From the NCBI GenBank assembly GCA_938024025.1, contig CALJBY010000027.1, positions 1-7,328 of the forward strand: a DNA stretch of 7,328 nt, written 5' to 3'. Source of the stretch: an uncultured bacterium (GTDB lineage Bacteria > Desulfobacterota > WTBG01). The position numbers and the translations under genes are program-made. The notes under the pieces are model-generated. The model was given only the letters and a program-made list of their open reading frames with translations, searched no databases and was not told the origin of the DNA. Positions 1 through 6,783 of the stretch are shown piece after piece (position 1 is the first letter of the stretch; every line of letters begins with the position of its first letter).

Positions 1-3
1 GAT

Positions 4-36
4 TTTAGGCATTTGAATTTTCCGTGGTTCGTTTTT
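4..36. repeat. Repeat upstream of the 7TM gene, matching 928-960
   Basis: The 33 bp match 928-960 at 28 positions (TTTAGGCA, then ATTTTC.GTGGTT). Both copies end about 32 bases before the start codon of the next gene (69 and 993). The repeat may belong to a shared leader or carry promoter-like boxes (TTGAAT at 13-18, TTGCAT at 937-942), but no convincing -10 is correctly spaced. Confidence 0.7.
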
Positions 37-68
37 GAGAATACGATAGCTTTATTGAGGAGGAGCGC

Positions 69-821
69 ATGTCAGAAGATGTCCGGATGTGGACGGAGAT
101 TATTTTCAATTTCCTCTACCTGATAGTGATCTGGGGGTTCGTTATTGCTATGATTAATCGAAGAAACGTAGTGGCCCAGAATGATAGGGGGGTAGCGCTC
201 TCTCTTTTTTTAGCATTTGCTTTCCTTGCGATAGGTGATACCGGTCATGTGGGCTTTAGGGTTATTGCATACTCTCTCGGCAGTTTTGATACGCACGTTC
301 GCCTGTTCGGGTACAAGGTGAATCTTGTTGCCCTTGGTTCTTTCACAACAGCATGGACGTTTACTATTTTCTATGTTTTCATTGTCTTTATGTGGAGAGC
401 ACGATTTAACAAACAACTTGAGTTTCTGGCCTATCTTTTGTTGACTGCCGCAGTTGTTCGGTCCCTGATTATGTTGTTTCCTGCCAATGAATGGAACAGC
501 CTGCAGATTCACGAACCCTGGTATACCGTTCGCAATGTTCCCCTTATCCTGATGCAGATGGGTACAGCATACCTTATCATTCGTGATGCGAAGATGTTTG
601 AGGATCGTGCATTCATGTGGATTGGGATAATGATTGTTATTTCCCTTATGTGCTATGTTCCTGTCGTTGCACTGGTTGAAACCTATCCTCTTGTAGGTAT
701 GCTGATGATTCCCAAGACACTGGCATACCTGGGTATTGCTATCATTGGCTATAGGAATCTCTACGGGAGCAGGACAGTGGCAGGAACGGTAACATGTGCA
801 ATGACCGGAGAGATTAATTGA
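69..821 (+). CDS. Seven-transmembrane protein of unknown function
   Basis: The 250-residue product is strongly hydrophobic. I count seven membrane segments, at about residues 8-29, 41-68, 84-109, 117-137, 155-171, 181-203 and 207-230. Basic loops (NRR at 30-32, RARFNK at 110-115, RDAK at 172-175, the C-terminal YR..YGSR) fall after helices 1, 3, 5 and 7. By the positive-inside rule the N-terminus is outside and the C-terminus in the cytoplasm. Polar and charged residues lie within or at helices: Gly56-Asp57, His60 and Arg64 in helix 2, Arg131 in helix 4, and Pro215-Lys216 in helix 7. This pattern suggests a real function rather than a plain anchor. There is no signal peptide or soluble domain. 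The start is supported by a GAGGAGG ribosome site 5-7 bases upstream. From memory it resembles uncharacterised bacterial multi-helix proteins with a GD..H..R motif in helix 2, but I cannot name a family. The gene stands alone, with an intergenic repeat immediately upstream. Confidence 0.9.
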   Translation: MSEDVRMWTEIIFNFLYLIVIWGFVIAMINRRNVVAQNDRGVALSLFLAFAFLAIGDTGHVGFRVIAYSLGSFDTHVRLFGYKVNLVALGSFTTAWTFTIFYVFIVFMWRARFNKQLEFLAYLLLTAAVVRSLIMLFPANEWNSLQIHEPWYTVRNVPLILMQMGTAYLIIRDAKMFEDRAFMWIGIMIVISLMCYVPVVALVETYPLVGMLMIPKTLAYLGIAIIGYRNLYGSRTVAGTVTCAMTGEIN

Positions 822-893
822 GTTTGTTGTAGTTATATTCTGACTACTGACTTTTGTCTCCTGACTTCTTTATTTTTTCTTCGTGGTTTAAGG

Positions 894-935
894 TTTTAAT
901 TTAGGCATTCCAGGCAATTTAGCTCACTTTAGGCA
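894..935. repeat. 42-bp intergenic repeat, copy 1
   Basis: This stretch is identical at 40 of 42 positions to 4376-4417. It contains TTTAGGCATTCCAGGCAATT and TAGCTCACTTTAGGCA. The short word TTTAGGCA is itself repeated within it. It is non-coding and lies upstream of the kinase-like gene. Confidence 0.85.
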
Positions 936-960
936 GTTGCATTTTCTGTGGTTTGGTTTT
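928..960. repeat. Repeat upstream of the kinase-like gene, matching 4-36
   Basis: This overlaps the right end of the 42-bp repeat 894-935 and continues into the leader of the kinase-like gene. The remainder of the 822-992 gap is AT-rich, with pyrimidine-rich text (CTGACTACTGACTTTTGTCT, 840-859). I see no gene, RNA or terminator there. Confidence 0.65.
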
Positions 961-992
961 AACAGTACTAAAAAGGATAGAAGGGGTGTTGA

Positions 993-2678
993 ATGATACA
1001 GAAGAGTGACAATGTACTGCGCTTTGACAATCTAAAGGACCATCTCCTCCACAAAAATGGCAACTACCTTTACAAGGTACCGTTCAGGGGTGGGTGGGCC
1101 GTCCTTAAGGTGTACTTCGGTGATCAGAGTAATTTTCGTTACATTCACAAAACCTATAACAACCTTGTCTACAACAATAAGTCATCATTCATGCCCAAAC
1201 AGCGAAGGCTTACTGAACTGGAATGCCTTCAGCTATGGGGTGAAGCCGGTTTTCGAGTATTTGGCACCTATGACGACGTTGTTGTTGATGGATTGCCGGA
1301 AGGCGGGTATGCGCTGTTTGAGTACATAGAGGCCCAGCGGTTTAAGGAATATTTTGGTGATGCTACCGTGCCTGTGGAGGAGAGGCTTAAGATGTGGAGG
1401 CGCTTTTTACCTGTTTGGCACCGCCGCCATGCACTTGCCATTGAACGGCAGGAACCAAAACTTGTCCATGAAAACGGCGACCTCAAGCATGTCCTTATCA
1501 TGGATGACGGGGAATTTCTCTTTTTTGACTTTGAAATGGTTTTTAGATCCCGAGATCGCATTAAAGAATTTGTTGCCCGGGAGATAGTGACCTACCTGAA
1601 ATCCCTCTGTCACTATGTTCCACGAGATGAGTGGTCGATATTTATGAAGGAGACAGTTGATCATTATCCGGACAGAGAACTTCTCGAGTCAGTATATGAC
1701 TATGCTTTCCGTCATCCGAATCCATTCCTCCGCTTTGGCCGTTTCATGGACAGAGTTGTCAAACCACGCGCTCGAAAACCGTTCTCCAAGTATAATGTGG
1801 CGCTCAAACTGCACACCATGAGTGAAGCGATGGAGCAGGTATCACGGTTTGCAGACAGAGAGGCCGAGCTGCTTAATTTCAGTAGACGGGGGGATGGCAC
1901 CCATTGTATAATCAAGGTGATGGATGGGAGTACTCCCCTGGCTTTGAAGCTTTACGGACTTAAACGCAGCAGCCTGAGAGCGGGATTTAGAAGGTTTTTA
2001 TCCCCGTTTGACGTGGGACAGTCGTTATCCAGTATTCATGCTCGCTCTCAGACAGAACGTGAAGTTCTTGCCCTCTGGCAAAGGGAGGGTTTCAATGTGC
2101 CTAAAATCTACTCTCCAGCATTTTTAGAAGGACTCGATCAGCCCTGTTTAGCTATGGAGTTGATTCCCGGCCAAACCCTGACCACATTTCTCCATGATAC
2201 CGGTATTCCCCTTGGTCGAAAGAAAGATATAATCAGCAGGTTTTGCCAGGAAATGGCCCGGCGTCATGAACGGGCATTGGAAGAGCAGGAAATACGGCTT
2301 CTTTTATTTCACCCCAGTATGAGTCGTATCCTGCTAACTAATGATCGCCTGGTATATCTTGATTTTGAAGTTGTATACACACCAGAGCATGATCTTGAAC
2401 GCATTGCAGGCAAAGAAATTGCGGGTTTTTTGTATGCCCTCGCCCGGTGCGCTCCCCCGCAGCAGTTACATGCCCTCCTGGAATTTTTTATCAATGCATA
2501 TCCTGAAAAAGCGCGCATGGCATTTGTTCTCGAAGAGCTGAGACGGTTCGGAAATGTCCCGGTTTATGGATGGCAGAAGCGGTTTCCATTTATGTTTTCG
2601 TTCTACAGTAAATACCGGAAGACTGTAGCATACCTCAAGGATTTTGATGCATATAGTGCGACCCAGGGCATCGCATAA
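993..2678 (+). CDS. Tandem kinase-like protein (LPS kinase / Bud32-like fold), second domain degenerate
   Basis: The 561-residue protein has no signal peptide and consists of two homologous halves, about 10-265 and 290-555. Half 1 has the ATP-binding Lys39 (AVLKVYFG), an alpha-C helix TELECLQLW (candidate Glu77), a catalytic loop NGDLKHVL with Asp163, and a metal-binding DFE with Asp179. Half 2 repeats this order: Lys319 (LALKLYG), TEREVLALW (candidate Glu357), then FHPSMSRIL with Ser442 where Asp163 would align, then DFE with Asp457. Half 1 therefore looks catalytically competent and half 2 looks like a pseudokinase. The layout fits lipopolysaccharide kinases (WaaP/KdkA/InaA type), which phosphorylate core sugars on the cytoplasmic face. 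A protein or small-molecule substrate is equally possible. The DFE in place of DFG is shared by both halves. The start is preceded by GAAGGGG about 6 bases upstream. The porin gene follows after 44 bp, suggesting co-transcription and an envelope role. The fold is fairly sure; the substrate is unknown. Confidence 0.8.
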   Translation: MIQKSDNVLRFDNLKDHLLHKNGNYLYKVPFRGGWAVLKVYFGDQSNFRYIHKTYNNLVYNNKSSFMPKQRRLTELECLQLWGEAGFRVFGTYDDVVVDGLPEGGYALFEYIEAQRFKEYFGDATVPVEERLKMWRRFLPVWHRRHALAIERQEPKLVHENGDLKHVLIMDDGEFLFFDFEMVFRSRDRIKEFVAREIVTYLKSLCHYVPRDEWSIFMKETVDHYPDRELLESVYDYAFRHPNPFLRFGRFMDRVVKPRARKPFSKYNVALKLHTMSEAMEQVSRFADREAELLNFSRRGDGTHCIIKVMDGSTPLALKLYGLKRSSLRAGFRRFLSPFDVGQSLSSIHARSQTEREVLALWQREGFNVPKIYSPAFLEGLDQPCLAMELIPGQTLTTFLHDTGIPLGRKKDIISRFCQEMARRHERALEEQEIRLLLFHPSMSRILLTNDRLVYLDFEVVYTPEHDLERIAGKEIAGFLYALARCAPPQQLHALLEFFINAYPEKARMAFVLEELRRFGNVPVYGWQKRFPFMFSFYSKYRKTVAYLKDFDAYSATQGIA

Positions 2679-2722
2679 AAAGGGCAATTGTACCAGCAAC
2701 CCTGAGAGAGGAGGGCCCAGCA

Positions 2723-4021
2723 ATGAAAACAGCTGCTAGCATACTTGCTTTCTTCATAATCCTCCATTGTCCCTCTGTGAAGGCCCAGGAAAAGGGAGGG
2801 CACGTCACCGATGACACGCCAACTGAAACCAACGGGTTTTATACTGATTTCAATTACAGAGATCTGGAGCCTATCGTTATACGGAAAGGCGATTTCAGCC
2901 TGGAGATAGGCGGTCATATTGCGCTCGATGCTATTAAGTACGGCTATGCCAACGAGCGCCGCAGCGGCCTTGAGTTTGACTATGCCACACTCATTATTTC
3001 GGGACAGTTTAAATTACTCAGCTGGCGCATTGAACCTGATCTCTTAGGCAGGAATACACCGAGTAATATATATGATGCCTGGGGTTCCTTGGCCATCTGC
3101 CCTGAACTGCGCCTTACCGCGGGTCAGTTTCGTGTAGCCCTCGGAAGTGAATACGCTACCCGGGAAGAGAATCTCCCCTTTGCCGGGTACGGCTTTACCT
3201 CTTACCTGGACGGTCGTTATGATGTGGGGTTGCGTATTGACGGTGACCTCCTGAAGCGTATGCTGTGGTACGAGGCGACAGCCACCCTGGGGGAAGGGTT
3301 TGATCCGGAGGGGAATCGTCTGGAAAGTCCCCTGTTCGCGCTCAGGTTAGTGGGGCATCCTTTTGGCTGGATTAAAGAGGATGCCGGTTTTTGGCGTTCT
3401 TTACAGGGCTTTTTTGCAGGGGTAAGTATCGCCCACACCACGGACTTTGATGATCCCGTAATGCTGGCTACCCCCTTTGAATCAAGGGTCTTTAAAACAC
3501 GGGATTTGGACGGGGACAGTGGCCAATGGATTCATTATGAATTCGGCTACCACCGGGGTCCCTTCAGATTAGCATACGAACATGTCACCGGGACTGCTGA
3601 TGATGTGCCGGTAGGGCGTGGCGGAAAAGAGGACATGGACCAGCTTACTTCCTGGGTTGTCTACGCCTCATGGAACATTACCGGCGAAGAACAGGTGTGG
3701 AAGGCCGGGGGGTGGGTGAAACCGGCGGAGGTTCCCTCAGGAGAGAGCAGCTTCTTTGATTTCTTACCCGGCCGCTGGGAAATTGGAGCCCGCTATTCCA
3801 ATGCCGACATTGACCGGGACCTTTTTGTCTATGACTATACCTACTACGGTCAGTCAACCCAGGAAGTCAGGACGTTCAGCCTGAACCTGAACTGGCACCC
3901 ACGTGATCAGGTGCGCTTTTCAGTGGGGTGGGTTAAGACCATTGCTGACCAGGACCTGACAACCTTCGGCGATACGGACCGTGATTCGTCGTTTATCCTA
4001 CGATTCGAATTGCTCGTTTAG
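2723..4021 (+). CDS. Outer-membrane porin, phosphate-selective porin O/P type
   Basis: The 432-residue protein begins with a Sec signal peptide (MKTAASILAFFIILHCPSVKA), with likely cleavage after Ala21. Cys16 is not in a proper lipobox. The mature part is rich in alternating hydrophobic/polar strands with aromatic girdle residues (for example LSWRIEPDLLG, LWYEATATLG, FRLAYEHVTG, FSLNLNWHP, VRFSVGWVKT). It ends in a strand-like FILRFELLV, as expected of a beta-barrel. The middle section GQFRVALGSEYATREENLPF followed by DGRYDVGLRIDGDLL matches the OprO/OprP family layout: a strand, a constriction-loop segment, then a barrel strand with R.DVG. Family members are usually about 400-450 residues. 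They form trimeric anion channels, but phosphate specificity cannot be read here. The ribosome site GAGGAGG lies about 8 bases before the ATG. It probably shares a transcript with the upstream kinase-like gene. No clear terminator follows the stop. Confidence 0.82.
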   Translation: MKTAASILAFFIILHCPSVKAQEKGGHVTDDTPTETNGFYTDFNYRDLEPIVIRKGDFSLEIGGHIALDAIKYGYANERRSGLEFDYATLIISGQFKLLSWRIEPDLLGRNTPSNIYDAWGSLAICPELRLTAGQFRVALGSEYATREENLPFAGYGFTSYLDGRYDVGLRIDGDLLKRMLWYEATATLGEGFDPEGNRLESPLFALRLVGHPFGWIKEDAGFWRSLQGFFAGVSIAHTTDFDDPVMLATPFESRVFKTRDLDGDSGQWIHYEFGYHRGPFRLAYEHVTGTADDVPVGRGGKEDMDQLTSWVVYASWNITGEEQVWKAGGWVKPAEVPSGESSFFDFLPGRWEIGARYSNADIDRDLFVYDYTYYGQSTQEVRTFSLNLNWHPRDQVRFSVGWVKTIADQDLTTFGDTDRDSSFILRFELLV

Positions 4022-4078
4022 CTGATCATTTTTCTCCCTGTAATGAGCGCACAGAGAAGTTGTGTTACGTTTAGCACG

Positions 4079-4114
4079 TTTCCGGACTTTAGATTTCAGA
4101 TTGCTGATTTGGGA
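4079..4114. repeat. Degenerate intergenic repeat, related to 7247-7281
   Basis: TTTCCGGACTTTAGATTTCA and then GATTTGGGA resemble TTTCCGATTTTAGATTGCGG and GATTTGGGA at 7247-7281. A short relative is CTTTAGGATTTCGGATTA (6821-6838). GTTACGGGTT occurs at both 4141-4150 and 7201-7210. These look like drifting copies of one non-coding motif. Confidence 0.5.
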
Positions 4115-4184
4115 TTGGAGTAATGAGTTGCGGGTTACATGTTACGGGTTGCAGGAATAAGACTTTAGTGCACCGCAGAGACGC

Positions 4185-4219
4185 CCTAAGTAAAATAACC
4201 GACTGATTTCACGGGCAGG
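4185..4219. repeat. Short GTTAAAT-type element, copy B (degenerate)
   Basis: This 35-bp stretch holds GTAAAAT near its left side and ATTTCACGGGCAG on its right. The right side closely matches ATTTCACGGGGCAG of copy A. It separates CACCGCAGAGACGC (4171-4184) from CAAAGAACGCAG (4220-4231), two halves of a common intergenic repeat. Left-arm identity is weak. Confidence 0.4.
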
Positions 4220-4248
4220 CAAAGAACGCAGAAATTACAAAAGGAAAT

Positions 4249-4332
4249 AACAACTGTTGCGCCTCTCCTTACAATGAGTACTTCTACAGCAGTCCCGAGG
4301 ATTCTTTTGCTTAAGGCAGTTATATCTAATAT
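4249..4332 (-). pseudogene. Probable remnant of a GxxExxY-type (PD-(D/E)XK-like) protein gene
   Basis: Read on the minus strand, the frame gives ILDITALSKRILGTAVEV followed by LIVRRGATVV. The first part resembles the N-terminus of GxxExxY proteins, typically L..KIIGAAIEV, with the Gly and Glu of the name in place. The LGPGLLESVYE section that should follow is absent, so this would be an internally deleted relic. The frame stays open through the flanking repeats down to a TAG near 4186. It has no ATG or ribosome site. The match is short and from memory. Confidence 0.38.
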
Positions 4333-4375
4333 GGTTTTCTTTGCGCTCTCTGCGTCTTTGCGGTGAAAACCGATT

Positions 4376-4417
4376 TTTTAATTTAGGCATTCTAGGCAAT
4401 TTAGCTCAGTTTAGGCA
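4376..4417. repeat. 42-bp intergenic repeat, copy 2
   Basis: It differs from 894-935 at two positions (C to T and C to G). It sits directly after the CACCGCAAAGACGC-type repeat. It is followed by CTTCTTGCCTTCTGCCTTCTTT, which resembles the pyrimidine-rich text at 852-872, so a longer composite block is shared. Confidence 0.85.
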
Positions 4418-4460
4418 TTTCTTCTTGCCTTCTGCCTTCTTTATTTTTTAGTTTTCTTCG

Positions 4461-4507
4461 CCTGCCCGGTTAAATGGGTTTGCTTATTTAATTCAGGGTG
4501 TCCTTCG
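4461..4507. repeat. Short GTTAAAT-type element, copy C, flanked by a short direct repeat
   Basis: GCCCGGTTAAAT on the left and ATTTAATTCAGGGTG on the right (to 4500) echo the termini of 6938-7094. CTTCG occurs on both sides (4456-4460 and 4503-4507). The flanks match an uninterrupted sequence elsewhere in the window: TTTATTTTTTCTTCGTGG is continuous at about 868-886. Here TTCTTCG and TGGTTTA are separated by the element. Confidence 0.5.
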
Positions 4508-4532
4508 TGGTTTACCGTGTATGTTTCAGGGT

Positions 4533-5747
4533 TCATGCAAAAAGAGAATGGGCATGCTTCATTCTCTTTTCTATCTTAATGCCATTGACGCAGTGGCAGG
4601 AAGGGGAGGAACAGTCAATGCAGGAAAGCCCATTCACCCGGGCGCTTAATTCACGGTAGGTCTGACGTCCCTGTCCAAAATCTCCGTACCCTTCACAATA
4701 CATCAGTGCCCTGTTGACCGTATTGATATCTACGTTGCTGTAACAGGTTGCGGAACAGCTGCCACACATGGTACAGTACTGGTCCTTTATGGCGTTATAG
4801 TAGGCATGAAGTGTCTTCCGGTCGCTCCACCCCACCTTTTTTCCTGTCGCCCCCACATTTTCCGTAAGCTGTTCCATATTCACCATCCCCGGTATGGCAC
4901 AATCAACAAAATCCTTATCCAAAACCCATTTCAAGGCTGCCTGCTGAGGATTCAAGGAGTCGGTAGCGCCTTTAGCGTATCCCCCTGCCTGGGTTTTCAT
5001 GGTAACGATTCCCCGGTTTGCCTTTTTGGCTTTTTTTAATATCTCTTCGTGTTCCGGCGAACTTTTGAAATTGTACCATGCGAGTATAACATCATAGACA
5101 GGTGTCGTGAGAGCCAGGCCTATGGCATCAACAAAGCACCGGGGGTCGTGGATTGAAATCCCCATAAAACGGGCCTTCCCGTCCTTTTTAGCTTTCTCTG
5201 CAAATGAAAGCACATCTTCGTTTAGTGGCCAGCTCTTTTCCATGATGTTATGGATGTAGAGTACATCAACATAATCCGTTTGAAGCCGTTTCAGGCTCTC
5301 ATTGAACTTTTCCTCCAAGGTCGACTTGGCAAGCATCTGGAACTTGTCAGGTAGTTCTTTTTGCAAGTGGAATGGATGCACCTTGGTAGCGATGTAGAGC
5401 TTTTCCCTTCCGTGCTCTTTGGCGACTTTACCGAGCATTTTCTCATTGTTGCCATTCTGGTAGCCATGGGCAGTATCGAAAAAGTTTACTCCCAGATCGA
5501 TGGCTTTATAGAGGACTGCCGGTTCTTTCAAGCGCATGACGCCGAAACTGACCTCTGATACCTTGAGCCCGGTTCTGCCCAGTGTACGATATGCCATAGG
5601 CTGTTCACTTTTTTTCTTCTCCTGAGGAGCCGTTGTTGCCCCGAAGGCAGGGTGAGTACCAAGCTGATTGAGAAGCACACCGGTCCCGGCTAATTTTACA
5701 CCAGTTTCCGCAATAAATTCACGCCGACTAATCTTTTTTGTCTCCAT
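4533..5747 (-). CDS. Tat-exported aldo/keto reductase with C-terminal iron-sulfur (ferredoxin-like) region
   Basis: The 404-residue protein starts with a twin-arginine signal: SRREFI at residues 7-12, then a hydrophobic stretch (GVKLAGTGVLLNQLG) and a probable cleavage near 37. This implies export in folded, cofactor-loaded form. Residues about 52-320 are an aldo/keto reductase TIM barrel. The classical tetrad is visible: Asp91 and Tyr96 (DTAHGY), Lys122 (ATKVHPFH) and His166 (YIHN). The usual N-terminal YRTLGRTGLKVSEVSFG is present. The C-terminal region carries CTMCGSCSATC (Cys325, 328, 331, 335), which fits a 4Fe-4S ligand set. A second cluster, CIDCSSPSCHC (Cys376, 379, 384, 386), may bind another centre. 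NAD(P)H is scarce in the periplasm, so the partner may be a tightly bound nucleotide or an electron carrier; that is inference. GGGAGG lies 9 bases before the ATG. The gene is monocistronic and divergent from the TPR gene. Confidence 0.93.
   Translation of the reverse strand: METKKISRREFIAETGVKLAGTGVLLNQLGTHPAFGATTAPQEKKKSEQPMAYRTLGRTGLKVSEVSFGVMRLKEPAVLYKAIDLGVNFFDTAHGYQNGNNEKMLGKVAKEHGREKLYIATKVHPFHLQKELPDKFQMLAKSTLEEKFNESLKRLQTDYVDVLYIHNIMEKSWPLNEDVLSFAEKAKKDGKARFMGISIHDPRCFVDAIGLALTTPVYDVILAWYNFKSSPEHEEILKKAKKANRGIVTMKTQAGGYAKGATDSLNPQQAALKWVLDKDFVDCAIPGMVNMEQLTENVGATGKKVGWSDRKTLHAYYNAIKDQYCTMCGSCSATCYSNVDINTVNRALMYCEGYGDFGQGRQTYRELSARVNGLSCIDCSSPSCHCVNGIKIEKRMKHAHSLFA
4540..4570 (-). terminator. 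Hairpin overlapping the 3' end of the aldo/keto reductase gene
   Basis: A perfect 11-bp inverted repeat (AAAAGAGAATG at 4540-4550, CATTCTCTTTT at 4560-4570) encloses a 9-nt loop. Read on the minus strand, the stem ends in a run of five T just before the TGA stop (4535-4533). It therefore codes for part of the last dozen residues. It has terminator form (stem plus T-run), but the stem is AT-rich and followed by only one further T. It may end transcription or stabilise the mRNA 3' end. Confidence 0.5.
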
Positions 5748-6001
5748 TGCTCTACCTCCCTAGATCTTCTTTGCATGGCTATGTTTTCTTTATCCTCTGC
5801 TACACTACACTGCAGGGATGATCTATCAGCACGTACCGTTCCTGCAAGCAGAAGCATCTTGATAGTACCATTACCCTTTCTCGCACATCTGTCAAGGGAT
5901 TTATTGCTTCGTACTATAACAACAAAACACTTGACACGTCCTCTGCTCGTTGCTATAGAATTGAATCAGTCCATTATAAAACCGTTGATGAAGGAGGTAT
6001 T
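5748..6001. other. Divergent intergenic region between the reductase and TPR genes
   Basis: This 254-bp gap holds the ribosome sites of both divergent genes and the TPR-gene promoter at 5931-5959. It lacks the repeat text seen in the other gaps. I found no convincing minus-strand promoter for the reductase. TGCAGG/CCTGCA is a minor inverted pair near 5811-5856. Confidence 0.6.
5931..5959 (+). promoter_or_regulatory. Sigma-70-type promoter for the TPR gene
   Basis: TTGACA (5931-5936) is a perfect -35 box. A 17-bp spacer leads to TATAGA (5954-5959, 5 of 6 matches to TATAAT). TGC directly before the -10 forms an extended -10 element. Transcription would start near 5966, giving a leader of about 36 nt that contains the AAGGAGG ribosome site. 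I saw no operator-like palindrome overlapping it. The box match is seen directly; activity is inferred. Confidence 0.78.
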
Positions 6002-6751
6002 ATGAAGAAGATAGGGTTATGTGTTTTTGCAGTTGCTTTACTGGTTTTTGGAACAGCCACCATGGGTGAAACTCAGGATGCGTTAAAGGGTGCAGTGGCA
6101 GATATCGACACTGGCTGGCAGAAGCTGGATATTCCGCTGCTGGAAAAATCGGCCACCTATTTTGAAGAGATGGCGAAAAAAGATCCCAAAGACTACCAGG
6201 CCCCCTATTATGGAGCAAAGGCCCATTTTGCCATAGCGGATTGCCTTGACATCAAAAGCCCGGAAGAGTTCGACAAGACGGGAGAAGGTGATCCACATGT
6301 TGATAAGGCCTTAGATATGATCAAGGCTGCTCAAAAGCTCAAGGAGGACAATGTTGACATCTATATTCTTAAATTTCACATCATCCGGAGAAAAATGCTC
6401 CACGTAAGTTTTCCCGGACTTATGATGTATGTGGCTGACCGGAAGGCAACCTCTGATAAGGCCAAAGAATTAGCACCGAATAATCCCGAAGTAGAGATCA
6501 TCAGTGCTATGGAGGTAGCGGAGGGAGGATGGCCGCCACCACCCCCGGAAAAACCTATTGCAGAATTTGAAAAGCTCCTGCAAAAGGATCCCAAGCTGGC
6601 TGAAGCCCACTATCAAATTGGGTACATCTGGGAGAAAGCCAAGAAAGTGGATGATGCCAAGAAGCAGTATACTAAGACCCTCGAGCTGAATCCTAATCAT
6701 CATTGGGCCAAAAAGCAGTTAAAGGGCCTGGAAAGTGGCACAGGAACGTAA
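6002..6751 (+). CDS. Secreted TPR-containing protein
   Basis: The 249-residue protein has an N-terminal Sec signal (MKK, then a hydrophobic core to about residue 20), with cleavage probably between 19 and 22. The rest is predicted largely helical and Lys/Asp/Glu-rich. The clearest TPR unit is residues 198-231: AEAHYQIGYIWEKA, then DDAKKQYTKTLELNP, with Gly207, Tyr208, Ala219 and Pro231 at expected positions. A partial TPR precedes it (AEFEKLLQKDP, 187-197). TPR-like helix pairs are plausible at about 46-80 and 98-160. A five-proline run (178-182, after Trp177) links the N-terminal helical part to the TPR. The role is probably protein-protein binding in the periplasm; no enzyme motif is visible. 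The start is fixed by a strong AAGGAGG five bases upstream. A near-consensus promoter lies about 45 bp before the ATG and a strong terminator follows, so it is a single-gene unit that may be well expressed. Confidence 0.9.
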   Translation: MKKIGLCVFAVALLVFGTATMGETQDALKGAVADIDTGWQKLDIPLLEKSATYFEEMAKKDPKDYQAPYYGAKAHFAIADCLDIKSPEEFDKTGEGDPHVDKALDMIKAAQKLKEDNVDIYILKFHIIRRKMLHVSFPGLMMYVADRKATSDKAKELAPNNPEVEIISAMEVAEGGWPPPPPEKPIAEFEKLLQKDPKLAEAHYQIGYIWEKAKKVDDAKKQYTKTLELNPNHHWAKKQLKGLESGTGT

Positions 6752-6783
6752 TCAGGATTATGAGGTGATTGCTCAATCGGAAG

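Larger units (their letters stand above)
4171..4369. repeat. Inverted copies of a CACCGCAAAGACGC repeat bounding a decayed gene
   Basis: The left end is CACCGCAGAGACGC (4171-4184), then CAAAGAACGCAG (4220-4231). The right end read on the minus strand is TTTTCACCGCAAAGACGC (4369-4352), then AGAGAGCGCAAAG. The two 14-base cores match at 13 positions and point towards each other, like terminal inverted repeats. GGTTTTC/GAAAACC (4333-4339, 4365-4371) adds a 7-bp inverted pair around the right copy. A further copy, interrupted, is at 6854-6915. Confidence 0.55.

Noticed and set aside
210..512. 100-codon minus-strand ORF within the 7TM gene
   Set aside because: It is antisense to a clear membrane protein gene, with a Lys/Asn/Cys-rich composition typical of a shadow frame and no ribosome site.
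69..821. Microbial rhodopsin, suggested by seven helices and a Lys (216) in helix 7
   Set aside because: Helix 3 lacks the Asp/Thr counter-ion motif and the segment around the Lys does not look like a retinal-binding helix. The matching residue number to bacteriorhodopsin is a coincidence.
4275..4367. Plus-strand ORF starting MSTSTAVPRILLLK
   Set aside because: It runs into the CACCGC-type repeat and has no convincing start context. The opposite strand gives a better protein-like reading.
4022..4532. CRISPR array, suggested by repeated short words
   Set aside because: The repeats are of different kinds, inverted and nested, with no regular repeat-spacer period.
5775..6005. 76-codon ORF in the divergent intergenic region
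   Set aside because: It lacks a ribosome site, crosses the promoter and leader of the TPR gene and has no recognisable protein pattern.
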